From assembly GCA_027924585.1 (NCBI GenBank), contig BSBM01001448.1, positions 62,001-126,000 of the forward strand: DNA of 64,000 nt, written 5' to 3'. Position 1 is the stretch's first letter. Every line of letters begins with the position of its first letter. Positions 33,421-45,743 of the stretch are shown piece by piece. Made by a program: the position numbers and the translations under genes. The notes under the pieces were generated by a model. The model saw only the letters and a list, made by a program, of their open reading frames with translations. It did no database searches and was not told the DNA's origin. Origin of the DNA: Larix kaempferi (lineage: Eukaryota; Streptophyta; Pinopsida; Pinales; Pinaceae).

Positions 33421-35749
33421 CCATCCAGGTTGCTAATCCTTCTGCGCATCCCACACTTCGACAAAATCCCTGAGCTTACAGAAGTAGTGCGAACTTTGTT
33501 GTCGTGTACGCATTCAGGTTACTTATGGTTAGATTGTAAGATCGATCTAAACATTGATCTCATATATGGGATAACGCTACTCAACAAGCGAGGTGATGAC
33601 CCTGCATTAGAGTTTGTAGAGAAGTCCCAAGATAAAGAGTTCGCGACCATGATAAAGGAGGAATTCGGCTTGCAGAAAAGAAACTGGGGATATGTCACAT
33701 CTGAGATCCCAGACGACGCCACATGCTTCACTGTTCAACTATTAGTAGGGAAGATGTTCAGAAAATGTAGACCGATAGAGGTGTTGACTTCCACAGTCCT
33801 CCCCACATCAAAAGTTAAGGATGGAACCCCATATAACTGGGTAAGATACTTAATAAATGAGTTCTTGGACGATGTTCGAGAGACTCAAGAAACTATGTCT
33901 GCATTTCATTATAGTTGGTTGTTGATGCTAATTGCATTCGTGGGCTGGAAAGAGCCACTTTACCATCATGGCCTTCTAGTCTTTCCTAGAGAATGCTGAG
34001 GAACACAGTTTGCCAACATGTGGGAAAACGTGAATCCCGACAAACAACGGACAAATAACGAGCAGCGATACACATATTATGAGCAATTGGGTGATTCCAT
34101 TCAACACACTCTGCGCATCTCCAAGAAAGTGACAACTGCATATATTCATAAGCTCAAATTTAGAGCTGACATGCATTTTATATACATTTAGCCAAGGGAT
34201 GAAAAGAAACAAACACTATGGTACCCATGGTTCTATTAGCTGGATGTTGCACAGATTGATATAATGATGGAAGAATGGTCGCCATAATGGAAGGTGGATG
34301 CAACAGAGCAAATCAACACCACATCCAAGGAAAGTGGAGGTGGAAGCCCAAAGAATGGTGTAGGCACGTCAGGTGTGAAGGAAAAAGAAGCACTACGGGA
34401 GAAAAGAAAAGAACCTGAAAGTCCATCACCAGCAAAAGCACACAGAAAGAAGCATAAAGCCACCAAGCCGCCACTAGAAGCAAAGTTACATGATGAAAAC
34501 TATGAGCTCATCGCAAGAGAATTCAGTGAGCACTTGGATGAAGCGTTCGTTGTGAAGGAAACTAAAAGCAAAGAGGTACAAGCAAATCTCATTCCGAATA
34601 TCGCATAAATAAAAAGTATGGTTGAAAAGAATGACCAATTCCAGCAGGACTTGGTGTGAGAATCATATTATGAGGGAAGGTCAGGCGAACCTACAGAAAA
34701 TAAGAGACAATCACTTGCCTTGACCTTGCATCCTCGTTTGGTAAAGATTGAGCTAGAAAACATCAGCTTTCTGAATGACAGACTAGTGGAAGAAGTGAAG
34801 AAGATGGAACATTACGACTTTAAAGTTGGGATGTTTCCCATTGAAGACTTACACAAGCTACACCTGCAGGTTGTGGAGGAGATCCGCGACAGGGATATCA
34901 CTGCTTACAACAAGAACATATAGCTAGAAAAGAGCTATGATGAGCTGAAGTAGGAATCTGCGCAAAGCAGAAGATAATTGTCCAATGCCTAGGAAAGATT
35001 CTGCAGACTTAAAGAGATAGTATCAGCAGTCTACGCCAAAATACCTGAGTGTGATGAGGAACCTGAGGTTGAGGTCGTAATAGAAAATCTCAAGGTCAAG
35101 ATGATGGAGATGGAAATTGCATACAAAGATCAGTTTGCCAAGTTGCAGTCTCAACAACCTCCCACTCCTCATAACGATAACACAACTCGAGGGGAAGAAG
35201 TAAAGGTCTCAATGGAAAGCATCTCTGCGGAAGTAGCGAGATGTCAAGATTTTCTTGAGAAATCCACTGGAGTGATGGCCATGTTGCAAGAAGATCTAGA
35301 CCTGCAGAAATACAAGAGGACCTGCAGCACAGACAACAAGAGCTATATTCCATGAACACAGCAATGAAGAATTTTCCAGAAAGGAAAAAGATACATAAGT
35401 TTGCGGAGACAAAGGAGCTGCAGAAGGAACTAAAAGAACTAAGGGAGAAATAGGTTGTCACTTCAGCGAAGTTCCAACCAATGCAGGAAGAAGTGCTCAT
35501 GAAGTTGGAGAACATAGATGAGAAGTTCCTAGAAATTCAAGCAACAGAAGGTAAACTCAAAGAAAAAGTTCAGGAAGAAGTCCCGCAGGCAATGCTGGAG
35601 ACTATCAAAGAGTTTGAGAATGAGCCTAAGGGCACGGTTGTGGAGCTTAGCGCAAATCTACAGAAATTCACTGTGAATTTGAGTTCCTCTGAAGGTGCGC
35701 AGTTGAAGTCAGCCAGCGGAAGTGGATCAGGGACGATACCTGAGTAAAT

Positions 35750-35759
35750 GTTAGGGGCC
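35750..35759 (+). other. GypX-1 polypurine tract
   Basis: GTTAGGGGCC, starting two bases after the ORF3 stop and immediately before the LTR. The same ten bases occur in GypX-2 and GypX-3. Confidence 0.85.
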
Positions 35760-36355
35760 TGTTGGGCGAGGCCCAAAGCATGCACAATTTTGCCAAGGAT
35801 AGAGTAGTTTTGCAAAAGAGACTCAAGAGAAGCGGAGCTTTGACGAAGCGTAGCTTGAGGATAAGTTAGTGCAGTTTTTGGGATTGGTGAAGCTACAATG
35901 AAGCGAAGTAAAGGTATAATGGCTTCAAGGTAGTACGGATTCAGGGAAGGCTGGTATTGACCTAATTTTTGGAAAACGTCTCTATGATTCCCAGGTGAAG
36001 GGTATTGCATGATGTGCTATCAGAGGAAAAGGGACATGCCGCCTTAGTTAAACAGAGTACTAAGGGTGACTAGGATAGCTAGGACAGCCAGAGCGATAGA
36101 AACCGTTAGAGGTAGAACGATGGATCAACAATGACAGGAAAGTAAGAGTGGCAGAAAGGGTCATGCCACTATCCAGTTAGAGTCATTCCGTCAGAATTGC
36201 GACTATAAAAAGGGTGTTAGAGCTAGGAGACCAGAGGTGAGTGGAGCAGTTGTCGACTACGACATGACGGGTTAGTGGGGTAACCGCACCACTTTTGGGG
36301 ATTTTTGGTACTATAGGGTTTTCTGGCCCATAATAATTGTAAAGATGTGACCTGT
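35760..36355 (+). repeat. GypX-1 3' LTR, first part
   Basis: It begins TGTTGGGCGAGGCCC. About 600 bp are visible before GypX-2 interrupts it; GGTTAGTGGGGTAACCGCACCA and TGTAAAGATGTGACCT match the GypX-3 LTR in the same order. A TATA-like CTATAAAAAGG lies near 36203. The remainder is not in the window. Confidence 0.8.
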
Positions 36356-37998
36356 TGTTGGGTGTTAATAATCCTCTTGAGGTTTCCAGTGTAGACCCAA
36401 GTACTTTGCGGTTCAAGGAACCAACAAAACCTCTATTCACTGGCCCTTTCGGCAACAGGCTACGCGCAGCCTGAGGTCTCACTCGAGGTGAAGCTGAGGG
36501 GTTGGTTGCGGAATCAAGTTTCCACAACTGGGTGATGCGATGGGGGGAAAGGATGATAAGCAGTGCAACGCCTTGCGGGTTGCACGGACATATAACTGCG
36601 TGAACCTTCTATCCCGCATCATGTACTTCAGCCTGCAATTGTGCTTGCGCACTTGCACCTCTAATGACTATGCGATACAGGATACCTTTGTGTTACGACA
36701 GTAAGCTATCAACAACTTACCTCACAGCAACCTTCAATGACTCGGCACATCAACGAGACTGTGCATCCCTGCCAGGATGTTTAGTTCTAAACAATCTACT
36801 TAGTACTCGTTATCCCTTCATCCGTTCAAGTTATTATCATTAAGTTGAAAAAGATTGAAAAAACATATAATTACTGCATGCTCCAACGCTGCACTTAAAT
36901 TCAATGTTCGACTTATGTGATTAAATGCAGATTCATGCATTCACAGACTTGTACTTAGTAAATATGTAACATTGATCCATACATGTATCACTTAACATAT
37001 TATTCTCATTTCTCTGCGGAGAATACATACAAAAGCAATCACATAACAGATAGCTGCAGTATCGACATTCATATCAAGTAAATGAACAATCATACACACG
37101 CACACATTAATTACATAACACATAATTTAACATGGGGTACCCCCCGGATGGAGGCTACGTCCACAAGAATGGTTGTTAATATTTCTTTTAATGGGAAGGG
37201 TACAACCGCTCTTAGTCTACGCACTCAGTTGTAGACTCTCTTCTCTCTTAGGTAGGTCTTTGCGCACTCAACTGCAGAGCCTTTACAATGGCTTTTTAAG
37301 CTCAAGATTCTACAATGATCAATTCTTAACCAAAATGAAGAGTAACCCTTCCCTTACAAAATTGTTCCTTATTTATAGATCATGCCCGTAGGTCATGTCT
37401 TTACAATCATTAGGTCGAAAACCTAAGGTTTCCAAAACTGGCATGGGTAACTGCCACCCTAGCTGTCACCGTCGACAGCCTTCTTTGCCTGCTCCAGCTG
37501 GGCCACTCGTGGCTCACACGCTCTTCTAACAGCCACAGTCCTCAAAACGGTTATAACTGCATCATGGTTTGTCCCTTTCCACTCCTTTGCCTACCTGTCG
37601 CCATCGGCGTCGTGGCCTAGCTTCTCAACTGCTTGCTGCCACACGCTCGAACAGGTCGCTTTCATCTGCCTTCCACCTATTCCTTACCCAAAATAGGTCA
37701 TGTCCTTGTCTAACCTTTACCCATGTTCTGAACCAAAAATAGCTCATGCGCTACCTTGCGCATTGTCCTACTGCATGACCGTGCGTTAGCCATTGTCGTC
37801 GCGCGACATGTACAATTTCTCAAAATTGCCTATAGCTTGTTGCTGCGTGCAATGCGCTTTCAATAAAACTGCTTCCTCTTCCTGCCACAGTGCACAATGC
37901 ACAATTATCAAAATATCCTTTTCCTCCTGCTGCAGCGCACTATGCGCAATTTTCCATACTTGTATATTTTTTCCAACCCCCTTGGGCCCAGCCCAACA
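36356..37998 (-). repeat. GypX-2 3' LTR
   Basis: 1,643 bp; minus strand TGTTGGGCTGGGCCC ... CACCCAACA, with 6-bp inverted ends TGTTGG/CCAACA. A TATA-like CTATAAATAAGG (minus) lies near 37375. It matches the GypX-3 LTR across TAGACTCTCTTCTCTCTT and the CGGCAACAG/CTGAGGTCTCAC blocks. Confidence 0.87.
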
Positions 37999-38008
37999 GG
38001 CCCCTAAC
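37999..38008 (-). other. GypX-2 polypurine tract overlapping the ORF3 stop
   Basis: Minus-strand GTTAGGGGCC. The TAG that ends ORF3 (38006-38004) lies inside it, so coding sequence runs to the tract. Confidence 0.82.
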
Positions 38009-40966
38009 ACTCAAATGTGGCTCGTCCCGAGCTACTTTCACTTGCAGAAACTGGTGCTGCATCTTCCACTATACCAAGCTTTGATGTAAAGCTTTGCAGA
38101 GTTCCTACTAACTCTGCAACTATTTCCTTGGCTTTTCGTTCGAACCCTTGAAGCGTCTCTAGAGTAGACTGCAAGACCTTTTCCCGAGCCACTTTTCCTG
38201 CATGGTTCCTTCTGCTATCTGAAGTTCTACAAACTTCCCATTGAATTGCTGCATTAATTTGAGGCATTCTTGCTCAATAGGCTGCAGCCTGACCGATGTG
38301 GCAGCCTCTTTCTCCCTTAGTGTTGCCAACTCTTTCTGTACATCCTTGACCTCATTAAATCTCTGCACTTTCTCTCTAGTCGGCGCATTCCTCATTTGGA
38401 CACTTGCAGCATCCACCTACTGCTACTTCTGTTCTACTTCTTCCCTTACCTGTTGTAGCGCAGGATCCTCACTCAACCCGGTTACTACTATAGTTATCCG
38501 CTCAAGTAAATCTTGGCATTTTGTCACTTCACCCAAAATGCCATCCATGGTTGCCTTGATGTCCTCAGCTGGAGGGGCACTGATCTGATGGAATAAGAGG
38601 GTGCCTAGCCTCCAGCTTTGCGATTTTCCCTTTATAAGAGGCTTCCATTTATATTTTCTCAGAGGTAAGGGACTGTATCTTGGCCCCAATTTTCTTTACT
38701 ATGTCCTCCATATCATCTTCTTCTTCACATTCTTCTATGTTTGCGCATACAACTAACATGGTTTTCTTTAGATTTTGTCCCTTTTCCTTGGCTATGCTCA
38801 TTTCTTGCTTGGTGTTATCTGATTCCTTCCTTAACTGATTGATGTCTTCAGTTAACTGTGCACACTTATCATATGAGTTGAGGCCTCTCTCGTGAATTTC
38901 TTCTGCAACTCTGATGTGCAACTTGTTCAGGTCCTCTAGGGGCAGGGCCCCAATATTTAGGTCGAGGCACCCAATCTTTAATGCTTCCTTAACTGTTTCA
39001 TTTGGATAGATAAGTTAGACCAGTTCCAGGTTCAATACGTGCAGATACTTACTTTTAGTAACAGGTGGTCTTCTTGGCACACTCGCCTCTCCTGATTTCC
39101 TGTCAAGACTTGATCCTGACTGCCCGAATCCCATATGGGCTACCAATGTCTTGACCTTCTCCACAACTTGGATTATGGTCAACTGCAGCTGTTCTTGTTT
39201 GGCTTCTTTATCCATGCGGGTCTCTTCCCATACTTCCTGTACTTTGGTTGCAATGGTCTCGTAATCATCTGGATGTAGTTGTGGCCTGAACTCGGGTTTT
39301 TCAGCCTTCCTCTTTGTGCGTCGGCTTTGTGCTTGCTAGGGGCCTTCAGTGGCATTTCTATTTCCTGGTGATGTGCCTGTATTTTGACTCTGCGTGTCAT
39401 CCTTTTCTTCCTCAATAGGCGTTCCAGCTGGTAGTCCACCCTTCTTTCCCTTCTTTGTTGGTGTTTCCCCCTTGTCTTCCTGATTTGTTTGGGTATCTTC
39501 TTCATTGGTGTCCTTTACTTTGATATTCTCTTGGAGAGGTTCTACGTTCTGCTCGTAGTCTGATGCATCATCGGTTGAAGTGAGAACTTTCCATTCTGGT
39601 TCCCATCGCTCCATCATTCCCTCGATCGTTTGCTCATCCAGTCGGTAAAACCCTAGATACCATAACTCTGTTGCATCTCTATCAGTCCTTGGCTGAATGA
39701 AGAATTGATGCCTTTTCGCGCTAAATCTAATGATACATGTGTATTCATCAATTAGTGGTTTGGAAATGCGCGGTGTTGCCAAAATTACTTCGTGCAACTG
39801 GTGATAGTAGACATAAAATATTTCCATTATGTGCTTTTGCATAGATGCCTTTGGGGTCGCCCATAGATTAGCAAAGCGCGTTCCTCGACCTTGTCCGACT
39901 AAAGTGGCAACTCCCTGATATCCCTCTGTCTCCCTCTAGCCTACAAGGGCTATCAACACTAGCAACCAACTAAAATGGAATGGTGTTCCATCATCTTGGG
40001 TATCTTGAACATCCACCAGAAACTCGTTCAGTAAGAATTGACACCAATTGTAAGCTTTTCCACGCAATACATTAGTGGTTGCCCTGATTGCGATCGCAGG
40101 TACTTCAGGTGCTCTACACTTGCGCAACAGCTTGCTTGCAAGTAGCTGGGTCGTAAACTGTGTTGCGCGGTCATTGATGTTGACCATTGGGAACCCTCGT
40201 CCCTTGTGCACTATGCCGAACTCTTTTTCTATTTCGATGCTAAGGGATTTATCGTGTGCCTTCTTTATGATGAGCTTAGCAAGGTACTCTCCTCGTCTAT
40301 TTAGTCTAGTGATCTGATGGACTAGTTCGATACTGATGTCAATGCATGTGTCCAACCATAGGAATCCTTCATGCATGAATGTGAGCAGCGTCCACGCGAC
40401 CGTGGAAAACTCAGGACTCTTCGTAAAGTGCGACATTTGTTGTAAATTTAACAAGCTTGATGGTCGGATGGCCCTTAACCATTCTTGAACTTCGAGCCTG
40501 TCGGTGCTAGTCTGTGCATCCTTGACCCAATTGATATAGGCGTCCGATCTAAATTGTGGGTAATTTTTCAACGTTACCAGCGTATTCTACAATAAGTCTT
40601 GGTCATCTAGCTTGCAACTTGGTACGCCACCCATCAAATTCTCCTCAACCTTCACCCTGGTAGAGATAGTGGGTAGCGGGATTTCGTATATGTAGTTCTT
40701 TTCTATGTTGATCGGTGGGGCATCGAGCTTCATTGGGGAAATGTAGTTGGGCATAGGATAAAACGGTGGGACTTGAGCCGAGTCTTTTTGCTATAATGGA
40801 ACTTCGGAGCCCCCCTACTTTGAAGCTGTTTCTTTGCCCTTGTTGCTTCCTGCAGCCTGTCGTGCTGAACTTCTGGTTGCACCTGGTTTCGTCACCGTCA
40901 TTGCTACTGGAATCCCTGCTGCTCAAATAACCATGAAATATCTGCTAGCTGAACCGGTTCGCTCAT
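38004..40966 (-). pseudogene. GypX-2 ORF3, unknown protein with coiled coil
   Basis: About 985 codons in the pol orientation. A likely start is ATG 40966 (MSEPVQLADISWLF), followed by a one-base shift; ATG 40901 (MTVTKPGATRSS) lies in the main frame. Order: polar N-terminus; globular domain (40620-39850) with KNYPQFRSDAY, QEWLRAIRPSSLLNL, EGFLWLDTCIDISIEL, ITRLNRRGEY, ATQFTTQLLASKLLRKCRAPE and FHFSWLLVLIALVGW; a TPTKKGKKGG-type basic/acidic linker (39500-39330); a coiled coil (38921-38040) with EDINQLRKESDN. Stops are mostly TAG at CAG positions. It agrees with GypX-1 ORF3 over its length. The function is unknown; a structural or nucleic-acid-binding accessory protein is only a guess. Confidence 0.78.
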
Positions 40967-41593
40967 ATAATGCTCTAGTTGCTCGGCTCTCGACTAGTTC
41001 AAACACTTCATAAAAATGGTTAAGTGGCTGAGCGAGGGCTATTTATATCCACTGCTACTTTGCTATGTGGCCTTCCAAAGTTGCCGAAACCCTTAAAGCC
41101 ATATTGATTGCCAATTCATGCATATTATCTCGAGCCTGTCAGCCTATCCTTCGCATGATGCAAATCTTGTTTCCTTAAATGCCAAAAGGTGCCTGCCAAG
41201 CCAGCTTGTCAACTCTGTTGGATCCGTGTTAATGGCTTAGCCTGCCAGCCAGATTTCAATGCTAACTAGTCACATCAGTCTTTAATGTGTTCCAAAATGT
41301 TACATCTGCCCTTAATATTTAGAGTTTCCAAGTGTCGTCACTTTGTTTAACGACCCACTAATCGACTGACAGATGTCACGGTAACGGTTTCCGTCGTAAT
41401 GAGCTGGCGGTCTAACGGGATGTTTGCTTTAGGACGCGCACTGGGTGTTGTCTTCTGCGCGACTGTCATTCTATCTGCTCTACGCGATGAGTATCTGAAC
41501 TTGCTCTGCGCCGCTGCTCTTCTCTTCTTCTTCTTTTTTTTTTTCTTTTTTCATGTGCAACTTTAGCAGTGTTGCGCGGTACACTTCCCCGAA
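40967..41593 (-). promoter_or_regulatory. GypX-2 pol-ORF3 spacer with TATA-like box
   Basis: 627 bp. Minus-strand GGATATAAATAGCCC places TATAAATA at 41047-41040, 74 bp before ATG 40966. A poly-T/CTT tract lies at 41520-41550 (plus strand). No ORF is supported. Confidence 0.58.
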
Positions 41594-44500
41594 TCATCCA
41601 GAACTCTGCGCAGCTAGACTATCACGGTAAACCTTTAGTCTGCTACCATTTATCAAATTTGGCAAGGTATCGCTGACTAATGTAGCTAAATAGACTGCAT
41701 CACCGTTAGTAACATGCATTACAGTATATGGGCCAAGCCTGTGCATCTTAAACTTTCCAGGAAATTTCATGAATTTACTATCATACAGGAGGACTAGATC
41801 ACCTACCTGGAACCTCTTTTTCTTGATGTGGCGATCATGCCATGCTTTTTCACGCTCCTTTTGTACTTGTTGGTGGAAGCATGTGACGAAGTGATCTTCC
41901 TCTATCCCAACCAAGTGTAGGAGTCTTTCTTCAAGTGCTGCGCAATCTGCCATGCCTGTAAATGCTGCTATTCTAAAACTGGGAACAATGTACTCCATCA
42001 ACATTATTGCTTCTTGGCCATGGACCAACCTGAAGGTGTATGGCCGGTTATCTTCTTGCAGGTATTCCTATATGCCCATAGCACAGATAGAATGTGCAGG
42101 TCCCAATCGTCCCGATTGATGTTGCATATCTTGGTTAGCGCATTCTCCAATACTTTGTTAAATGCTTCAACAATTCCATTTACCTATGGATGATAAGGCG
42201 TGATGCGCTGATGATGAACGTGGAACTCTTCGGTCAAATCCTCAATGGTCTTATTCAGAAAATGAGTGCCTTGATCACTCATCAATATCTTCGGGCATCC
42301 AAGCCTTGTGAGGATATTTTCATATATAAACTCCGCAGCTGTAGCTGTGCTATAGTCTTTGACTGGCTTTGCTTCTTCCCATCTGGTGAGGTAATCGGTA
42401 GAAGTAATGATATACCTTGCAACAGTTCTTTTCCCTGGTGGGTTAATAGGACCCACAAAATCAATGGCCCACTTCTCAAAGGACTACAATGTCAGCTGTG
42501 GATTTAATGGCATCTCATCTCTGTATGACGGCTTCCCTGCCCGCTGATAGACATCGCAGCTCTGGAAGTGTTCCTTCGAGTCTTTATGATTTGTAGGCCA
42601 CCATATTCCTACGTGCAATATCTTCTGCACAGTAGCTCTTCCTGTATAATGGCCTCCTGCGATTCCTGAGTGTGCATCAACTAGTATAAACGGTTTCTCA
42701 TGCACTAGCACACACCTGCACAGTACTTCATCTGGTCCCAGTTTGTATAGCTGACCCGCAATTATAGTGAAGTTTGCTGCACACACTACTAGCTACTTCT
42801 TTTGCTGTGTAGCGAACTCTGTGGGTACGAATCCAGTGGTAAAAAAATCGATGATGTCTTGATAATAATCGTCAACAACCTGTATGGCGAACAACTGTGC
42901 ATCAGGCAGATTGTCCTCCATATTCGTAGGCTCTTCGCCTGACTCGATTCTTGACAGATGGTCAAGTCCCAAATTCAATCTTCCTGGTTTAACAACAATC
43001 TCAAAGTCGTACTCCTGAAAGAGTAGTAACCATTTGTATATGCGCCCCCCTAACACTGGCTTATTAACCAGGTATTTCAAGGCAGAATGTCTGAATTTTT
43101 GCAGCGCGTAGACCATAGCGAGTCCTTCTCTTTCAATAGTGGTATAGTTCTTCTCAGCGGATGATAAATTTCTACTAGAAAAGGAAATGGGATGGTCAAT
43201 ACCTCCCTCTCTTGGTTGCGCAAGAACAATGCCCAATGCTATGCATGAGGCGTCGACATGGACGTGAAATGGCTTCTCCCAGTCTGGGAAAACTAGGATT
43301 GGCACAGTGACCATTTTCTCTTTCAATGTGTCGGATCCTTTCTCACAATCCTCATTCCAAATGAATGGTACATCTTTCTTCAACAGCTTTTCCATAGGTG
43401 CGGTTATCTGTGCATACCCTTTTATGAACTTCCTATAATACCTGGTATCCCCTAGTGTAGTGTGCAATTGCTTAAATGAATTGGGTGTAGGAAAGTTTAC
43501 AATGACTGCGATCTTAGCAAGGTCTACCATCAAGCCCTGTTTGCACACAATGTGTCCGAACAAGACTCCATAGGGAACACATAAAACACACTTCTTCAAG
43601 TTTAATGAAATTTAGTGTTGCTTGCACTTTTCCAGCATCATCCTGAGGTTCGCGGCATGGTCCTTCAATAAACCGAAAATGGTCCAATCATCAAAGTAAA
43701 CCTCTAGAAACTAATGTATAAAATCGTTAAATGCTGCGATGACCACTCTAGAGAATATGGCGGGTGCATTCTTCAGACCAAAGGGCATCACTGTGTAATG
43801 GAACAACCCCCATTCTATAGCAAAAGTCGTCTTGTGCCTATCTGCGCAATCAATCCTAATCTGATGGTAACCAGAGAATCCATCAGTAAAAGAATAGGCC
43901 TCATTCCCTCCAACATTATCTAGGACTTCATCTATAAAAGGTGTAGGAAATGGGTCATGCATTGAAGCATCGTTCAGTTTTCTAAGATCCACACAGATTC
44001 TGATTTCGCCCTTTGTTTTTTTGTCCTGGACAACCATCGGGCTTATCCATTCAAGTTCTTTGGCTGTCTTAATGATCCCTACATCGAGCATCTTATTTAG
44101 TTCTGCCTTAGCTCATTCTTTGTAGCGCGGGTTCACTCTATATGGTATTTGTTTCACAGGCTTTACGCCAGGCTTAAGAGGAATTTTCATCACTCCTAAG
44201 TCTCCCAAGATACCTTTCATCTCTGTGAACTTGGTCGGGAATAGTTCTTGATATTTCTGTAATATACCTGCGACTTCCTCAACTGTATCTTCATCCCAAT
44301 AATCTCCAATCGCTACGAACCTTGGCTCTTTGCTGGTGCCAATGTCACTTTCCTTGTTTTCACATTTCCACTCTTATCTGGAATTTCCAGTGGAGGTCCT
44401 TCTACCTCGCGCGATCCCTCTGACTCAGGTATCCGTATGTTGCGCGGGTCCTCCTCATCACTATCTGCTGTATCCTTGGTGTCTCCATCAATGTGATAAC

Positions 44501-45739
44501 AGTCCAAGGCATGCTCTAGCTACTCCTCCCATTCAGGTTGTAGGTGCGCAGGTATGCTTTCTGCGCCAAAGAATTCTTGCAGTGTCAGGTATCCTTGTGT
44601 ACAATCTAGACTGAATATTTTTTTCTTAATGACCTGCAATGCATCATTGATACTTGCATGCTCATCTTCGAAACTGAAATCCTGTTGGAAGGTCATAGTC
44701 AGGTTTGACCAGTCCACCGTGCCTCTGCGCTATTCCAGGTCTAGGTACCACTTCTTTGGAATTGGTTCTTCTAACGTGTGCACGAATAGATGCACCCATT
44801 CTGTTCATGGCCTCTCCTTCCATGCTTCAGAACAGACTCGAATATGCTCCCGTGGATCTGTCTGTCCATTATATTTCTCAAAGGATAGGGTAACCTTATC
44901 AGCAAACCTGATTTGCATCTTAATTCTACACTGATCCCATGTTGTCAATGTCTCTTATGCGCGGCCCACCATTTGGAAGGTGTATCACGTAGCGCCACAT
45001 CTAATGCTGGTAATCGATGTTCATCTGCAATTGTTGCATTATATTCATTGAGAAAAGAATAAACATTAGAGAAACCATCGTAGCCAGGAATTGGACTTAC
45101 CTCCTTTCCGATCCAACGCAATGACTTCATGATCCATGCGCATTTCTTGGCAGATATTTCATGTAACCTGCTTTGCCAGTTCTCCAATCCTACATCAGAA
45201 TCTAAAACGCAAGAGTTGTCACAGCACTAACTAAGTGTGCCATCCGCAGTTGGATTAATATAGTCAGCAGTATTGGTTGTCATCTTGTAGATACGGTCCA
45301 AGTCTTGAGCTCTAGATTCCTCTTGAATGGGTTCAACATATCGCTCTCCTTGCGAAGGGTCCAATGGCGTGATGACCCTAATATCATTGCCTTCAAATAT
45401 CATTTTCATAGTCTTTAAGTTAGTAATGGTAGAGTTAGTCATTGCCCAATCGATACCCAGCAGTGCCGGATAAGGATGGTTGTCATCTAATATTTCAATT
45501 ACTTCAAAATCGGCATAGCTACGCGCTCCATCAATGTCAACAATGGTGTTGGGTAATCTCCCCAAAGGTATAACTATCCCTTGATTAGCCATTCTCAACT
45601 GTAGAGGTGACCACTGTAACTTGGGTTTATCCATTTGATGCCATGTCTGCTTTGTCAAGACATTTACTTCGGATCCAAGATCAAGGATGATCTTATCTGA
45701 TGATGACATTGATCCTTTTATAGATAAAAAGTATCCCAC
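41594..45739 (-). pseudogene. pol: GypX-2 pol: protease, gag-like domain, RT, RNase H, integrase
   Basis: Protease (45739-45230) has IILDLGSEVNVL and PYPALLGIDWA. A gag-like domain follows (45187-44520: RLPALDVALRDTPSKWWAAHK, YNGQTDPREHI), placed between protease and RT. RT (44300-43600) has GEIRICVDLRKLNDAS, AYSFTDGFSGYHQI and YFDD. RNase H (43599-42793) has FHVHVDASCIALG and YTTIEREGLAMVYAL but lacks about 13 residues after KFRH, including the TDH motif. Integrase has [19 protein letters not shown] and NGIVEAFNK, ending QSSG and a stop (41594). Several stops occur, e.g. HP*VNG (CAG to TAG) and KQH*ISL. The enzymes make and insert cDNA; this copy is dead. Confidence 0.88.
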
Positions 45740-45743
45740 TACG

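Larger units (their letters stand above)
28764..35747 (+). pseudogene. GypX-1 ORF3, unknown protein with coiled coil
   Basis: The sense ORF downstream of pol starts at ATG 28764 (MSEQFTLE). It is interrupted by CopIII-1 after VPS (29308), resumes in frame at 33426 (RLLILLRIPHFD) and stops at 35747, about 955 codons. Part 1 is a polar N-terminus. Part 2 is a globular domain with YPQF, QDWLKPIVPS, SGYLWLDCKIDLNIDLI, LLNKRGDD and FHYSWLLMLIAFVGW. Part 3 is a Lys/Glu/Ser linker (about 34294-34560). Part 4 is a long heptad-rich coiled coil (about 34720-35700). Many stops (after SFTLE-type N-terminus, FPREC, NPIA, NKNI) and a late frameshift break it. It shares this whole order with GypX-2. I do not recognise the family; no clear membrane or signal segment argues for an envelope. 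Confidence 0.78.
2744..36355 (+). mobile_element. GypX-1, gypsy element with ORF3, split by four insertions
   Basis: The visible host pieces are 2744-2825, 25214-25578, 27610-29308 and 33426-36355, about 5.1 kb in all. In order they give the integrase, end of pol (28119), a 644-bp spacer with a TATA-like box, ORF3 (from 28764), a polypurine tract (35750-35759) and the first ~600 bp of the 3' LTR. The insertions are Tat-1, InsX, CopIII-1 and, in the LTR, GypX-2. Protein frames rejoin cleanly across the first three insertions once one target repeat is removed, so this is a single element. The 5' half is off the window. Confidence 0.88.
36356..45739 (-). mobile_element. GypX-2, gypsy element with ORF3, 5' end missing
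   Basis: Minus-strand element inserted in the GypX-1 3' LTR (left flank CCTGT, 36351-36355). From right to left it has protease, gag-like domain, RT, RNase H, integrase, a 627-bp spacer, ORF3, polypurine tract and 3' LTR. The 5' LTR and gag N-terminus are absent: sequence homology ends at about 45700-45740, where plus-strand GypY sequence begins. No matching CCTGT is seen at the right. Confidence 0.88.

Noticed and set aside
28764-35747. ORF3 as a retroviral-type envelope
   Set aside because: No signal peptide, no clear membrane anchor and a very polar coiled coil; position alone is not enough.
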